From Enterocloster aldenensis (GTDB taxonomy: Bacteria; Bacillota; Clostridia; Lachnospirales; Lachnospiraceae), in NCBI RefSeq assembly GCF_003434055.1, contig NZ_QVEX01000001.1:422811-435813 (forward strand): a DNA stretch of 13,003 nucleotides. The letters run 5' to 3'. Shown piece by piece: positions 7,033-13,003 of this stretch. The notes under the pieces are model-generated. The model saw only the letters and a program-made list of their open reading frames with translations, did not search any database and had not been told where the DNA came from. Position numbers and translations under genes: made by a program. Every line of letters starts with the position of its first letter. Position 1 is the first letter of the stretch.

Positions 7033-8298
7033 TCATTCAAAACAATTCTTAATTATCTCAATAATTGTTTCCTGCTGCTGGGCCGTCATCTTATTATCAC
7101 TCGGCAGACACAATCCACGATGGAAGATATCCATACCAACATCTAATGGCATACCATCCTTTCCTTTGTCTCCACCTTCAATATATGCATTTGTATTCGC
7201 TCTTGCGTTTCCTTCACGGGTGATGAAACCATTCATTCTATATATGGGCTGCATGTGCATGGGTTTCCAGATTGGACGGCCTTCGGCATTATATTTTGAT
7301 AAATTTTCCAAAATCTCTGTCGGACAGCTTTTACCGGATTGACTGATATACAAAGCCTCCTTTTCTCCTCTGACCTGCTTACACATTGCTACCTCATCAA
7401 TTAACATACAGCTCAGCCAGAAGTTAGGTTCAGATTTATTGCTGTCATATGGATTCATCCGAACCGGCAATCCTGACAGTCCCTTTTTATACCGCTCATA
7501 TATTTCCTTTTTCTGCTTAATATGTTCCTCTAAATATGGATATTGCCCACGTACAACGCCTGCTATTAAATTACTCATACGATAATTGTAACCTAATTCC
7601 TCATGCTGGTACCAAGGAGCATTTTCTCTAGCCTGCGTAGACCATTTGCGCACCCTATTTGCCGCATCAAGGTCATCTGTCAGCAGCATGCCCCCTGATG
7701 AACCAGTAATGATTTTATTTCCGTTATACGAAATACAATTATACATACCAAAGGTCCCTGTTTGAATGCCTTTATATGTTGCGCCAAGAGATTCAGCAGC
7801 ATCTTCCACAATCAAAGCGCCATGTTTGTCACATATTGACTTGATTTCATCTATTTTGCCTGGTGTACCATATAAGTGTGCCACTAGCACTACCTTTACA
7901 TCTGGATAAATTTCAAATGCCCTCTCTAATGCAGCGGGATCCATATTCCAGGTATCATACTCTGTGTCAATAAAAACCGGAATTCCCCCTTCATAGACAA
8001 CTGGATTTACAGTGGCGCCAAAGGTTAGGTCGGAACAAAAAACCTTATCCCCGGATTTGACTCCTGCAAGCTTCACCGCCATATGTAATGCCGCTGTTCC
8101 GGCAGAAAGAGCTACAGAATACTTACATCCTATCTTCTCGCAGGTAAGGCGTTCCACCTCATTAATGTTGGCTCCTACTGTAGACATCCAGTTGGACTCA
8201 TAGGCTTCCATCATATATTTTAATTCCAGACCGTGCATGGTCGGTGAACTAAGCCAAACCTTGTTTGCAAACTTTTCATAACCCTTCTTTGTATCCAT
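7033..8298 (-). CDS. DegT/DnrJ/EryC1/StrS-family sugar aminotransferase (PglE-like)
   Basis: 421 aa. This PLP enzyme adds an amino group, usually from glutamate, to a nucleotide-linked keto-sugar. Visible motifs are SAGTAAL for phosphate binding (65-71), EDAAESLGATY (165-175, with the Asp that pairs with the pyridine nitrogen) and SYNGNKIITGSSGG (190-203) with the Schiff-base Lys at 195. The NGNKI version of the Lys motif is typical of the PglE group, which makes UDP-4-amino-4,6-dideoxy-GlcNAc. The ATG has GAGAGG eight bases upstream. It starts 42 bases after the antiterminator stop with no terminator between, and ends ten bases before an alternative GTG start of the next gene. Its substrate would come from the dehydratase upstream of the antiterminator. 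The 4-amino product is a family-based prediction; a 3-amino sugar is less likely. Confidence 0.92.
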   Translation of the reverse strand: MDTKKGYEKFANKVWLSSPTMHGLELKYMMEAYESNWMSTVGANINEVERLTCEKIGCKYSVALSAGTAALHMAVKLAGVKSGDKVFCSDLTFGATVNPVVYEGGIPVFIDTEYDTWNMDPAALERAFEIYPDVKVVLVAHLYGTPGKIDEIKSICDKHGALIVEDAAESLGATYKGIQTGTFGMYNCISYNGNKIITGSSGGMLLTDDLDAANRVRKWSTQARENAPWYQHEELGYNYRMSNLIAGVVRGQYPYLEEHIKQKKEIYERYKKGLSGLPVRMNPYDSNKSEPNFWLSCMLIDEVAMCKQVRGEKEALYISQSGKSCPTEILENLSKYNAEGRPIWKPMHMQPIYRMNGFITREGNARANTNAYIEGGDKGKDGMPLDVGMDIFHRGLCLPSDNKMTAQQQETIIEIIKNCFE

Positions 8299-8340
8299 TT
8301 CATTTTCCTCTCCAGTTCTTAATAGATATGGTATTTCTAA

Positions 8341-8853
8341 CTATTCCCTATGCACAATCTCCAACCCTATCTTCACATCCATCCATCTGCCAAACATCTC
8401 AATCCGAATCACTGCCAGCCGCTTATGTCTGTCAATATATGTAATCTCACCTTTAAATTTTGACAAGGGACCTGACGTTATGATAACCTTGTCACCTTCT
8501 ATAATCCCCTTGGACATTTCTGCCAAATGGGAGCTGCCTCCCATCTTCTGCAAAAACACCTTTTCGTCCTCTTTTATAGGAACAAATTCCATTCCATCTC
8601 CAAGAATTCTTGTTAATCCCGGTACTTTTTTCAATTCCCAGAACAGTACATCCACCTGTTCTGTAACAAGAAAGATATATCCCGGAAATAAAATATATTG
8701 TTCCTTATGCCATTCCCCTTGAAAGCGCTTCATACGTTCGTAGTATGGAATGAAACACTCCTTCAAAACAGATTCATCTATCATCTTTTTACTTAACTGC
8801 AGTACTGCTTCTTCCCTTCCGGTCCTCACCTGTACTGCATACCAGCTTTCCAT
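8341..8853 (-). CDS. loaP: NusG-family specialised transcription antiterminator, LoaP-like
   Basis: 170 aa from the ATG at 8853. I chose this start because GGAGGG lies six bases upstream and the protein then opens with the normal NGN motif WYAVQVRTGRE. A longer reading from a TTG at 8916 adds 21 residues with no family support. The NGN domain covers about 1-105 and includes FPGYIFL. The KOW domain follows at about 118-165 (EGDKVIITSGPLSKFKGE). NusG paralogues travel with RNA polymerase and suppress pausing and termination. LoaP-type members in Firmicutes act on one nearby long operon, often for polysaccharides or antibiotics. Here it precedes a low-GC glycan gene cluster of at least nine genes and follows a structured leader. 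The LoaP assignment over generic NusG or a UpxY/RfaH-like protein rests on size, host type and location. Confidence 0.88.
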   Translation of the reverse strand: MESWYAVQVRTGREEAVLQLSKKMIDESVLKECFIPYYERMKRFQGEWHKEQYILFPGYIFLVTEQVDVLFWELKKVPGLTRILGDGMEFVPIKEDEKVFLQKMGGSSHLAEMSKGIIEGDKVIITSGPLSKFKGEITYIDRHKRLAVIRIEMFGRWMDVKIGLEIVHRE

Positions 8854-9024
8854 CCCCGTCCCTCCAAATCTGTTCCAGGATTTATTTAAAAATTCTTTTC
8901 TGTAATGATACCGCAATCCGAATCAGGCAGCATGGTTTTAAAAGAGCATGCTTCGCCATTCCATGGATATCCCTTACACCTTAATCCACTCTAAGGTATA
9001 TAGTAGTTCTCTCCACAGATAAAA
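8854..9024 (-). promoter_or_regulatory. Structured 5' leader of the antiterminator gene, with two stem-loops
   Basis: The gap between the dehydratase stop and the antiterminator ATG holds no plausible gene but has two clear RNA stem-loops. Hairpin 1: UAUACCUUA (9000-8992) pairs with UAAGGUGUA (8983-8975), nine pairs with one G-U, closing an eight-base loop. Hairpin 2 spans 8961-8920: GAAU-GGC, a two-base GA bulge, AGCAUG, a 12-base loop, CAUGCU-GCC, a two-base UG bulge, then AUUC, giving 13 pairs. Neither is followed by a U-run, so they do not look like intrinsic terminators. A GGATATCC palindrome lies between them. LoaP proteins are known to bind structured leader RNA, so these are candidate recognition elements; that link is inference. 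Confidence 0.5.
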
Positions 9025-9030
9025 TTCAAC

Positions 9031-9039
9031 AATATAACA
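9031..9039 (-). promoter_or_regulatory. Candidate extended -10 promoter for the LoaP-led operon
   Basis: The minus strand reads TGTTATATT, an extended -10 (TGn followed by TATATT, five of six consensus bases), about 55 bases after the dehydratase stop. No convincing -35 is seen at 17 bases; a TTGCCG lies at about 20. Transcription would begin near 9024 and give a leader of about 170 bases before the antiterminator ATG. Tentative, but the position suits a separate transcription unit. Confidence 0.35.
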
Positions 9040-9093
9040 GGTATGACCCCAGAATGCGGCAAAGCGACAATTCTGCTTTCATACCCTTTTTCC

Positions 9094-11103
9094 TTACTTC
9101 ACTCCCAGATTATACATTGCTATCTTCTTATGCAGTGCAAACCGCTCCGGATTCACAGGTGTCACACCAGTGGCCTGGCTGACCGCCGCCTCTGCGGCTG
9201 CAATATCTGAATCCATATTCTTATAATGGTATTCAGGTACCAGTTCATGTACCAGCAGCCTCATATTAGCGGTTTCACTAAGGGCCGCCTCCCCCAGACG
9301 TTGTAACGCCCTCTCAAACCGGTCATAATCCATATCAATGGGTTTTCCAATGAATATCCTGTCATTGACCGTCTTTTGCAATCCTTCTTCGTCCATGAGG
9401 AGTTCCTCATACAGTTTTTCTCCTGGACGCAATCCGGTAAAGCAGATATCGATATCTTTGTATGGCTCATAACCGGATAAACGGATCAGGTTCTCAGCCA
9501 TATCCAGAATCCTGACCGGATTCCCCATGTTCAGTACAAAGATTTCTCCGCCCTTTGCATAGGCACCGGCCTGGATTACAAGACTTACCGCTTCCGGAAT
9601 CGTCATGAAATAACGTATGATATCCTTATGTGTCACTGTCACCGGGCCGCCGCTTTCAATCTGCTGCTTGAATAGCGGGATTACACTTCCGTTGCTTCCC
9701 AACACATTGCCAAAGCGGACCGCGACAAATTCCGTACTGCTCTTCTGATTGCTCATCTGAACCACCATCTCACAGAGGCGCTTACTTGCTCCCATGATAT
9801 TCGTTGGATTCACTGCCTTGTCTGTTGAGATGAGTATGAAACGCTGCGCCTTGTATTTAATGGCGGCCCTGGCTGTTTTATACGTGCCTAAGACATTATT
9901 TTTTATGGCTTCATTGGGACTGTCCTCCATTAAAGGCACATGCTTATGAGCCGCTGCGTGATACACAATATCAGGTCTGTATGTACGGAAAAGATAATCT
10001 AGACGGTTCGTATTGCGCACGGAGCCAATCAGCACCACCATATCCAGATGCGGATACTTCCGTTTTAATTCCTGCTGGATTTCATAAGCATTATTCTCAT
10101 ATATATCAAATATGATAAGCTGCTTTACCTTATGGCCTGCCAGCTGCCTGCACAGTTCACTGCCAATGGAGCCGCCTCCGCCAGTGACCAGAACCACTTT
10201 TCCCTTGACATAACCCATGATTTCATCCAGATTTACATTTACCTGTTCCCTTCCCAGTAAATCTTCTATCTCCACTTTCCGGAGTCTTGAAATCGTGACC
10301 TCGCCATTCATAAGCTGGTACACACCGGGAAGTATCTTGACCTGGCACCCTGTTCCCTGGCAGATTTTCAAAATATCCTTTATATCCTCGGGAGGAGCAG
10401 TAGGGATGGCCACATAAATCTCATCAATCTCCTTCTCCCTTACAAGTCTAGCTATATCCTTCCGGCTGCCCATAATGGATACGCCATCAATAACCCGCCC
10501 CTGTTTGTCTTTGTCATCGTCTATCATGCAGACTGGATATCCATGGACCTTTTCACTGGCTTTCATTTCCTTAAGTATAAGTGTTCCTGCTTTTCCCGCG
10601 CCGATTATCATCACCCGGGGCGGAATGCTTTTCTCAAGGAAGCGGTTTATCCTGTCCGTAATCTTCTGAAGTACCTGGAAGCTGACCCGGCCAATCATGG
10701 CTGACCCGGCCATCAGCACAAACCACAGCACATAATAACTCCTTGGCATACGCGCATCAAATAATAAAATGCCTACGGATTGTGCCAATGCAGCAACCAG
10801 GCAAGCCAGCAGGACCTGCATCATTTCCCGGACACCTGAGACTCCCCACATGATGGCATAAAGGTGCCCCGCATAAAAAACAAGGGACACCACGGCCATC
10901 TGCAAAAGTCCGTACTTCCATACTTCCCTGGCATACTCAATGGGGACAGAGGAAAGACTAAGGTCAAATCTTAATCCCAGGGCCAGGCACGCGCAAATCC
11001 ATACCATGGCCATATCATAACCCCAAAGTATCCTCATCCTCACCTTTTTACTGCGGGGCAGATATTTTTCTAATACAAGTTTGTTTTTACCTATCACTTT
11101 CAC
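9094..11103 (-). CDS. Membrane-bound UDP-sugar 4,6-dehydratase (PglF/CapD/FlaA1-type nucleoside-diphosphate sugar epimerase/dehydratase)
   Basis: 669 aa, the usual length for the long membrane-anchored members. Four membrane segments lie at about 30-46, 66-87, 93-115 and 122-142. A CoA-binding-like Rossmann domain follows (GAGKAG at 168-173), then an extended SDR domain with the NAD site GGGGSIG (308-314), STDKAVNPTN (426-435) and MGASK (437-441). In this family the usual SDR catalytic Tyr of YxxxK is replaced by Met, as here, and the Thr-Asp-Lys serves in catalysis. Such enzymes convert UDP-GlcNAc to UDP-4-keto-6-deoxy-HexNAc; some relatives are 4,6-dehydratase/5-epimerases. The downstream DegT aminotransferase would use this product. 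The start is GTG with AAAGGGG just upstream; a second GTG two codons in is also possible. GC is clearly higher than in the downstream cassette. Exact stereochemistry of the product cannot be read from sequence. Confidence 0.92.
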   Translation of the reverse strand: MKVIGKNKLVLEKYLPRSKKVRMRILWGYDMAMVWICACLALGLRFDLSLSSVPIEYAREVWKYGLLQMAVVSLVFYAGHLYAIMWGVSGVREMMQVLLACLVAALAQSVGILLFDARMPRSYYVLWFVLMAGSAMIGRVSFQVLQKITDRINRFLEKSIPPRVMIIGAGKAGTLILKEMKASEKVHGYPVCMIDDDKDKQGRVIDGVSIMGSRKDIARLVREKEIDEIYVAIPTAPPEDIKDILKICQGTGCQVKILPGVYQLMNGEVTISRLRKVEIEDLLGREQVNVNLDEIMGYVKGKVVLVTGGGGSIGSELCRQLAGHKVKQLIIFDIYENNAYEIQQELKRKYPHLDMVVLIGSVRNTNRLDYLFRTYRPDIVYHAAAHKHVPLMEDSPNEAIKNNVLGTYKTARAAIKYKAQRFILISTDKAVNPTNIMGASKRLCEMVVQMSNQKSSTEFVAVRFGNVLGSNGSVIPLFKQQIESGGPVTVTHKDIIRYFMTIPEAVSLVIQAGAYAKGGEIFVLNMGNPVRILDMAENLIRLSGYEPYKDIDICFTGLRPGEKLYEELLMDEEGLQKTVNDRIFIGKPIDMDYDRFERALQRLGEAALSETANMRLLVHELVPEYHYKNMDSDIAAAEAAVSQATGVTPVNPERFALHKKIAMYNLGVK

Positions 11104-11131
11104 ATTCCCCTTTGTACCGTAATTCAGGGCT

Positions 11132-11809
11132 TTATCGTTTGTAGATTACAGAAAGCGTACCTGAGTTAGGAATATTAAACCAAATCGTCTTGGAAGCTGC
11201 GTCCACCCTGCTTGGCTGTATCACGGTCCAGGTACCGGTCAGGTTATTGTAAAAGAGTACCTGTACTTCCCCCAATCCATCAACGAGATTCGGAACATAC
11301 AGCGGGACTTCCACCGGACCTGTTTTTTCCGTATTTGTTACCGCATCTTTGGTCACAATTGCATGGGTGCCTACCAACGCATTATATCCGGTTAAATCAA
11401 CGTCAGAAATGACCTGGTTCAGCGGCTGCCCGCTGTTAATGCCGTTGATGGCATTTACTACGTTTTCAGGAAGTCCCGATACGGCCCCGCTGTTTCCCTG
11501 TACAAATTCAAGTGCGGTATTTCCCACAACAGCCTGTCCCCTGTCGTTGGTAGTGACCGTTGATTCCCCAACTGTCTGGCCCACGCCAATGCCAACCGCG
11601 TTGGTTCCCTGGCCAGAACTGGTTGCTGTGGGACTTGTTGCGGAACTGCCTTTGCCTAACACACTGTCAACCCTCTCCCCAATGTCATAATCACTATCCC
11701 CTCCACCAATGACCGGGCCCGTGCCAGGGCTGTTGGCGGCATAGGAAATCACTGCCTGTGACGCTGCAAGCGCAGCTACTAACGCAATTGTTGTAATCCT
11801 TTTTCTCAT
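11132..11809 (-). CDS. Secreted protein of unknown function
   Basis: 225 aa from the ATG at 11809. This start has a strong GGAAGGG site eight bases upstream, whereas an in-frame ATG seven codons earlier (11830) has none. A typical signal peptide is visible: MRKR, a hydrophobic stretch at 6-21, and a probable cleavage site SYA/AN after residue 24. The mature part begins with a Gly/Ser/Thr-rich low-complexity linker (about 25-82), followed by a middle section and a C-terminal beta-rich part (about 145-225) rich in Val, Thr and aromatic residues. There is no sortase motif, C-terminal membrane anchor or lipobox Cys, so it is probably released or held non-covalently. I do not recognise a family. 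Its place between an LCP enzyme and a polysaccharide dehydratase suggests a role in glycan export, attachment or surface organisation, but that is inference only. Confidence 0.85.
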   Translation of the reverse strand: MRKRITTIALVAALAASQAVISYAANSPGTGPVIGGGDSDYDIGERVDSVLGKGSSATSPTATSSGQGTNAVGIGVGQTVGESTVTTNDRGQAVVGNTALEFVQGNSGAVSGLPENVVNAINGINSGQPLNQVISDVDLTGYNALVGTHAIVTKDAVTNTEKTGPVEVPLYVPNLVDGLGEVQVLFYNNLTGTWTVIQPSRVDAASKTIWFNIPNSGTLSVIYKR

Positions 11810-11849
11810 AATCTTTACCCTTCCTTTCATGAATTAAAATTAAACATTT

Positions 11850-11855
11850 ATTATA
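11850..11855 (-). promoter_or_regulatory. Possible -10 box upstream of the secreted-protein gene
   Basis: A perfect TATAAT lies on the minus strand in the AT-rich 63-base gap between the LCP stop and the secreted-protein start. No good -35 hexamer is visible 16-18 bases upstream and there is no TG extension, so this may be chance in AT-rich DNA. If real, it would let the secreted protein be expressed separately from the LCP gene. Confidence 0.25.
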
Positions 11856-11872
11856 AGTATTCATTATCATAC

Positions 11873-12946
11873 CTATTTTCCTATATCCGTATCAGCTGTT
11901 TCCTCCCGGTAAAACATATCCAGGATAATAGGCCTGATCTGAGATTTATCAGGATGGTATTCATCGTAAATAGGTGTCTCCACCGCTTTTCCCGGAAGTG
12001 TCATCATGTCTGACTCCCCCAAATCCTGGTTTCCTCCCAGGAAGGCTAAGGCCATGTCCAAATATCTGTCTTTTGTCATATCAGTCACCATGTAGGGTTC
12101 CATTTCCTTTAATAGGCCGGACACGAAGCTGTCATCTTTTCCTGATTTTATCTTTGCTGCCTGAAGCAGCCCTTCTATATATGATTTCTGGCGTTCCGCA
12201 CGCCCCAGTGCGCTCTGCGCCTGGCCGGTGTCCCTGTAGCGGATATATTCCTCTGCCTGCCGTCCTTTAAGCGTGACCGTCTGTCCGTAAATGAATGCAG
12301 GATCCGCCCGTTCCATCTCCTGTTCCTTCACGGTCACGGTAACGCCTCCCACCCCGTCATTAATGATTGGCAGGGCAGACATGCTGATTGCCATGTATCC
12401 GTCAATGGCCAGGCCTCCCAACAGATTACTCACCGCCTCTTTCATATATTGGCAGCTTTTATCCCTTCCGTCTCCATAGGCATAACCTAATGCAAGATGC
12501 TGGATATCCCTGCCCAGCACATTGCCGCTTAAATCAGTCAGGGTTATTTCTGTCATGGTATCCCTTGGTATCATTAGGATTTCAACCTTATCCCTGGCCA
12601 CATCCTGCGCAACAAGGAAAATTGCATCTGCCTGGCCTCCGGACCCGGCGACCATGGTTTCCTTAAGGCTTCCAGGCCGGTCGATTCCCATGCACAGGAT
12701 GGCTTTGACATACGTATTACGGCGGTAAATCTTTCCCTGATACTCAATCCTGTCTACTGCGCTTTGTCCCCTGTCTCCGTCCGCATCCTGATGCCACTGC
12801 AGGACCTCCTCTGCCAATGCTCTTTTTTCTAAATACAGCTGACCGGTCCGGTATAGAAAAAATGCAGTAAGGACCGATACCCCCGCGATGACTGCAGCCA
12901 TCCATTTTTTACGGCTTTGAATCCGAATGTTTTTTTTCCGTCTCAT
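11873..12946 (-). CDS. LytR-CpsA-Psr (LCP) family wall-polymer attachment protein
   Basis: 357 aa. LCP enzymes transfer polyprenyl-diphosphate-linked glycopolymers to peptidoglycan on the outer face of the membrane. The basic N-terminus (residues 1-14) is followed by a single membrane segment at about 15-32, then an extracellular LCP domain from about residue 80 to 260. Visible family motifs are GGQAD (103-107, where most members have GRSD), IPRDT (126-130, with the conserved Arg-Asp), a DGVGGV stretch (197-202), RYRDT (236-240) and GRAERQ (248-253). The ATG is preceded by AAAGGG at a short spacing. It is the first gene seen in the locus and is followed 63 bases later by the secreted-protein gene. 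Codons 4-6 contain a run of eight A. The family call is firm; attachment of the glycan made by this locus is inferred from position. Other LCP proteins work on teichoic acids or act as regulators. Confidence 0.93.
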   Translation of the reverse strand: MRRKKNIRIQSRKKWMAAVIAGVSVLTAFFLYRTGQLYLEKRALAEEVLQWHQDADGDRGQSAVDRIEYQGKIYRRNTYVKAILCMGIDRPGSLKETMVAGSGGQADAIFLVAQDVARDKVEILMIPRDTMTEITLTDLSGNVLGRDIQHLALGYAYGDGRDKSCQYMKEAVSNLLGGLAIDGYMAISMSALPIINDGVGGVTVTVKEQEMERADPAFIYGQTVTLKGRQAEEYIRYRDTGQAQSALGRAERQKSYIEGLLQAAKIKSGKDDSFVSGLLKEMEPYMVTDMTKDRYLDMALAFLGGNQDLGESDMMTLPGKAVETPIYDEYHPDKSQIRPIILDMFYREETADTDIGK

Positions 12947-12985
12947 ATTGCCCTTTATCTATAGCGGTCCATAGCCTATTTATCG

Positions 12986-13003
12986 CCCCCCCCCCCCCCC
13001 CCC
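12986..13003. repeat. Poly-C run at the right edge
   Basis: Eighteen C in a row end the window, 40 bases upstream of the LCP start. Together with the left run it suggests that the window is a whole contig bounded by homopolymer artefact or by an unresolved homopolymer. Confidence 0.7.

Noticed and set aside
8854..8916. N-terminal extension of the antiterminator from a TTG at 8916
   Set aside because: The 21 extra residues have no family support. The ATG at 8853 has a good GGAGGG site and gives the normal NusG start WYAVQV.
8920..9000. Intrinsic terminator between the dehydratase and the antiterminator
   Set aside because: The two hairpins have no U-run after them; they look like leader structure.
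11349..11690. Plus-strand open frame of 113 codons opposite the secreted protein, and similar plus-strand frames elsewhere
   Set aside because: These are shadows of well-supported minus-strand genes, with no family motifs or ribosome binding sites.
11810..11830. Upstream ATG of the secreted protein at 11830
   Set aside because: There is no ribosome binding site before it, while GGAAGGG precedes the ATG at 11809 and gives a normal signal peptide.
1..13003. CRISPR array, insertion sequence, tRNA or rRNA
   Set aside because: No regular repeats, transposase motifs, terminal inverted repeats or RNA gene signatures were found by eye.

Overview
The window is most likely from a Gram-positive gut Clostridia genome, probably Lachnospiraceae. 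This is inferred from the LCP protein style, purine-rich Shine-Dalgarno sites, a LoaP-type NusG paralogue and moderate GC. All 13 genes lie on the minus strand, so transcription runs from high to low coordinates. Together they form part of a capsule or exopolysaccharide (or other cell-surface glycan) biosynthesis locus. Both ends are runs of C and probably mark the ends of an assembled contig, so the locus is incomplete: the last gene is cut off at the left edge.

Upstream block (about 9.1-12.95 kb, GC near 50%): a LytR-CpsA-Psr (LCP) attachment enzyme, a small secreted protein of unknown function, and a membrane-bound UDP-sugar 4,6-dehydratase of the PglF/CapD/FlaA1 type. A 240-base gap follows with a possible extended -10 promoter and two clear stem-loops without U-tracts. 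It precedes a NusG-like antiterminator that fits LoaP.

Downstream block (1-8.3 kb, GC mostly 30-40%): a PglE-like DegT aminotransferase, a PglC-like phosphoglycosyl transferase, an ATP-grasp ligase, a HAD phosphatase, two GT4-like glycosyltransferases, a thymidylate-kinase-like P-loop protein, an APH-fold phosphotransferase and a truncated nucleotidyltransferase. From the ATP-grasp gene leftward most junctions are 4-base ATGA overlaps, which indicates tight translational coupling.

Likely logic: the dehydratase and aminotransferase make a UDP-4-amino-4,6-dideoxy-HexNAc. No PglD-type acetyltransferase is present. An ATP-grasp enzyme sits directly after the PglC-like transferase, as in the fused Neisseria PglB2 that installs a glyceramido group. 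The first sugar may therefore carry a non-acetyl N-acyl group (glyceryl or aminoacyl), with the coupled HAD phosphatase perhaps supplying the acid. The PglC-like enzyme would put this sugar on undecaprenyl phosphate and the two glycosyltransferases would extend it. The final kinase-like / kinase-like / nucleotidyltransferase trio has no obvious known job and may make or attach an unusual phosphorylated or nucleotide-activated substituent. LCP would attach the finished polymer to the wall. No flippase, polymerase or chain-length regulator is visible; these would lie beyond the left end.
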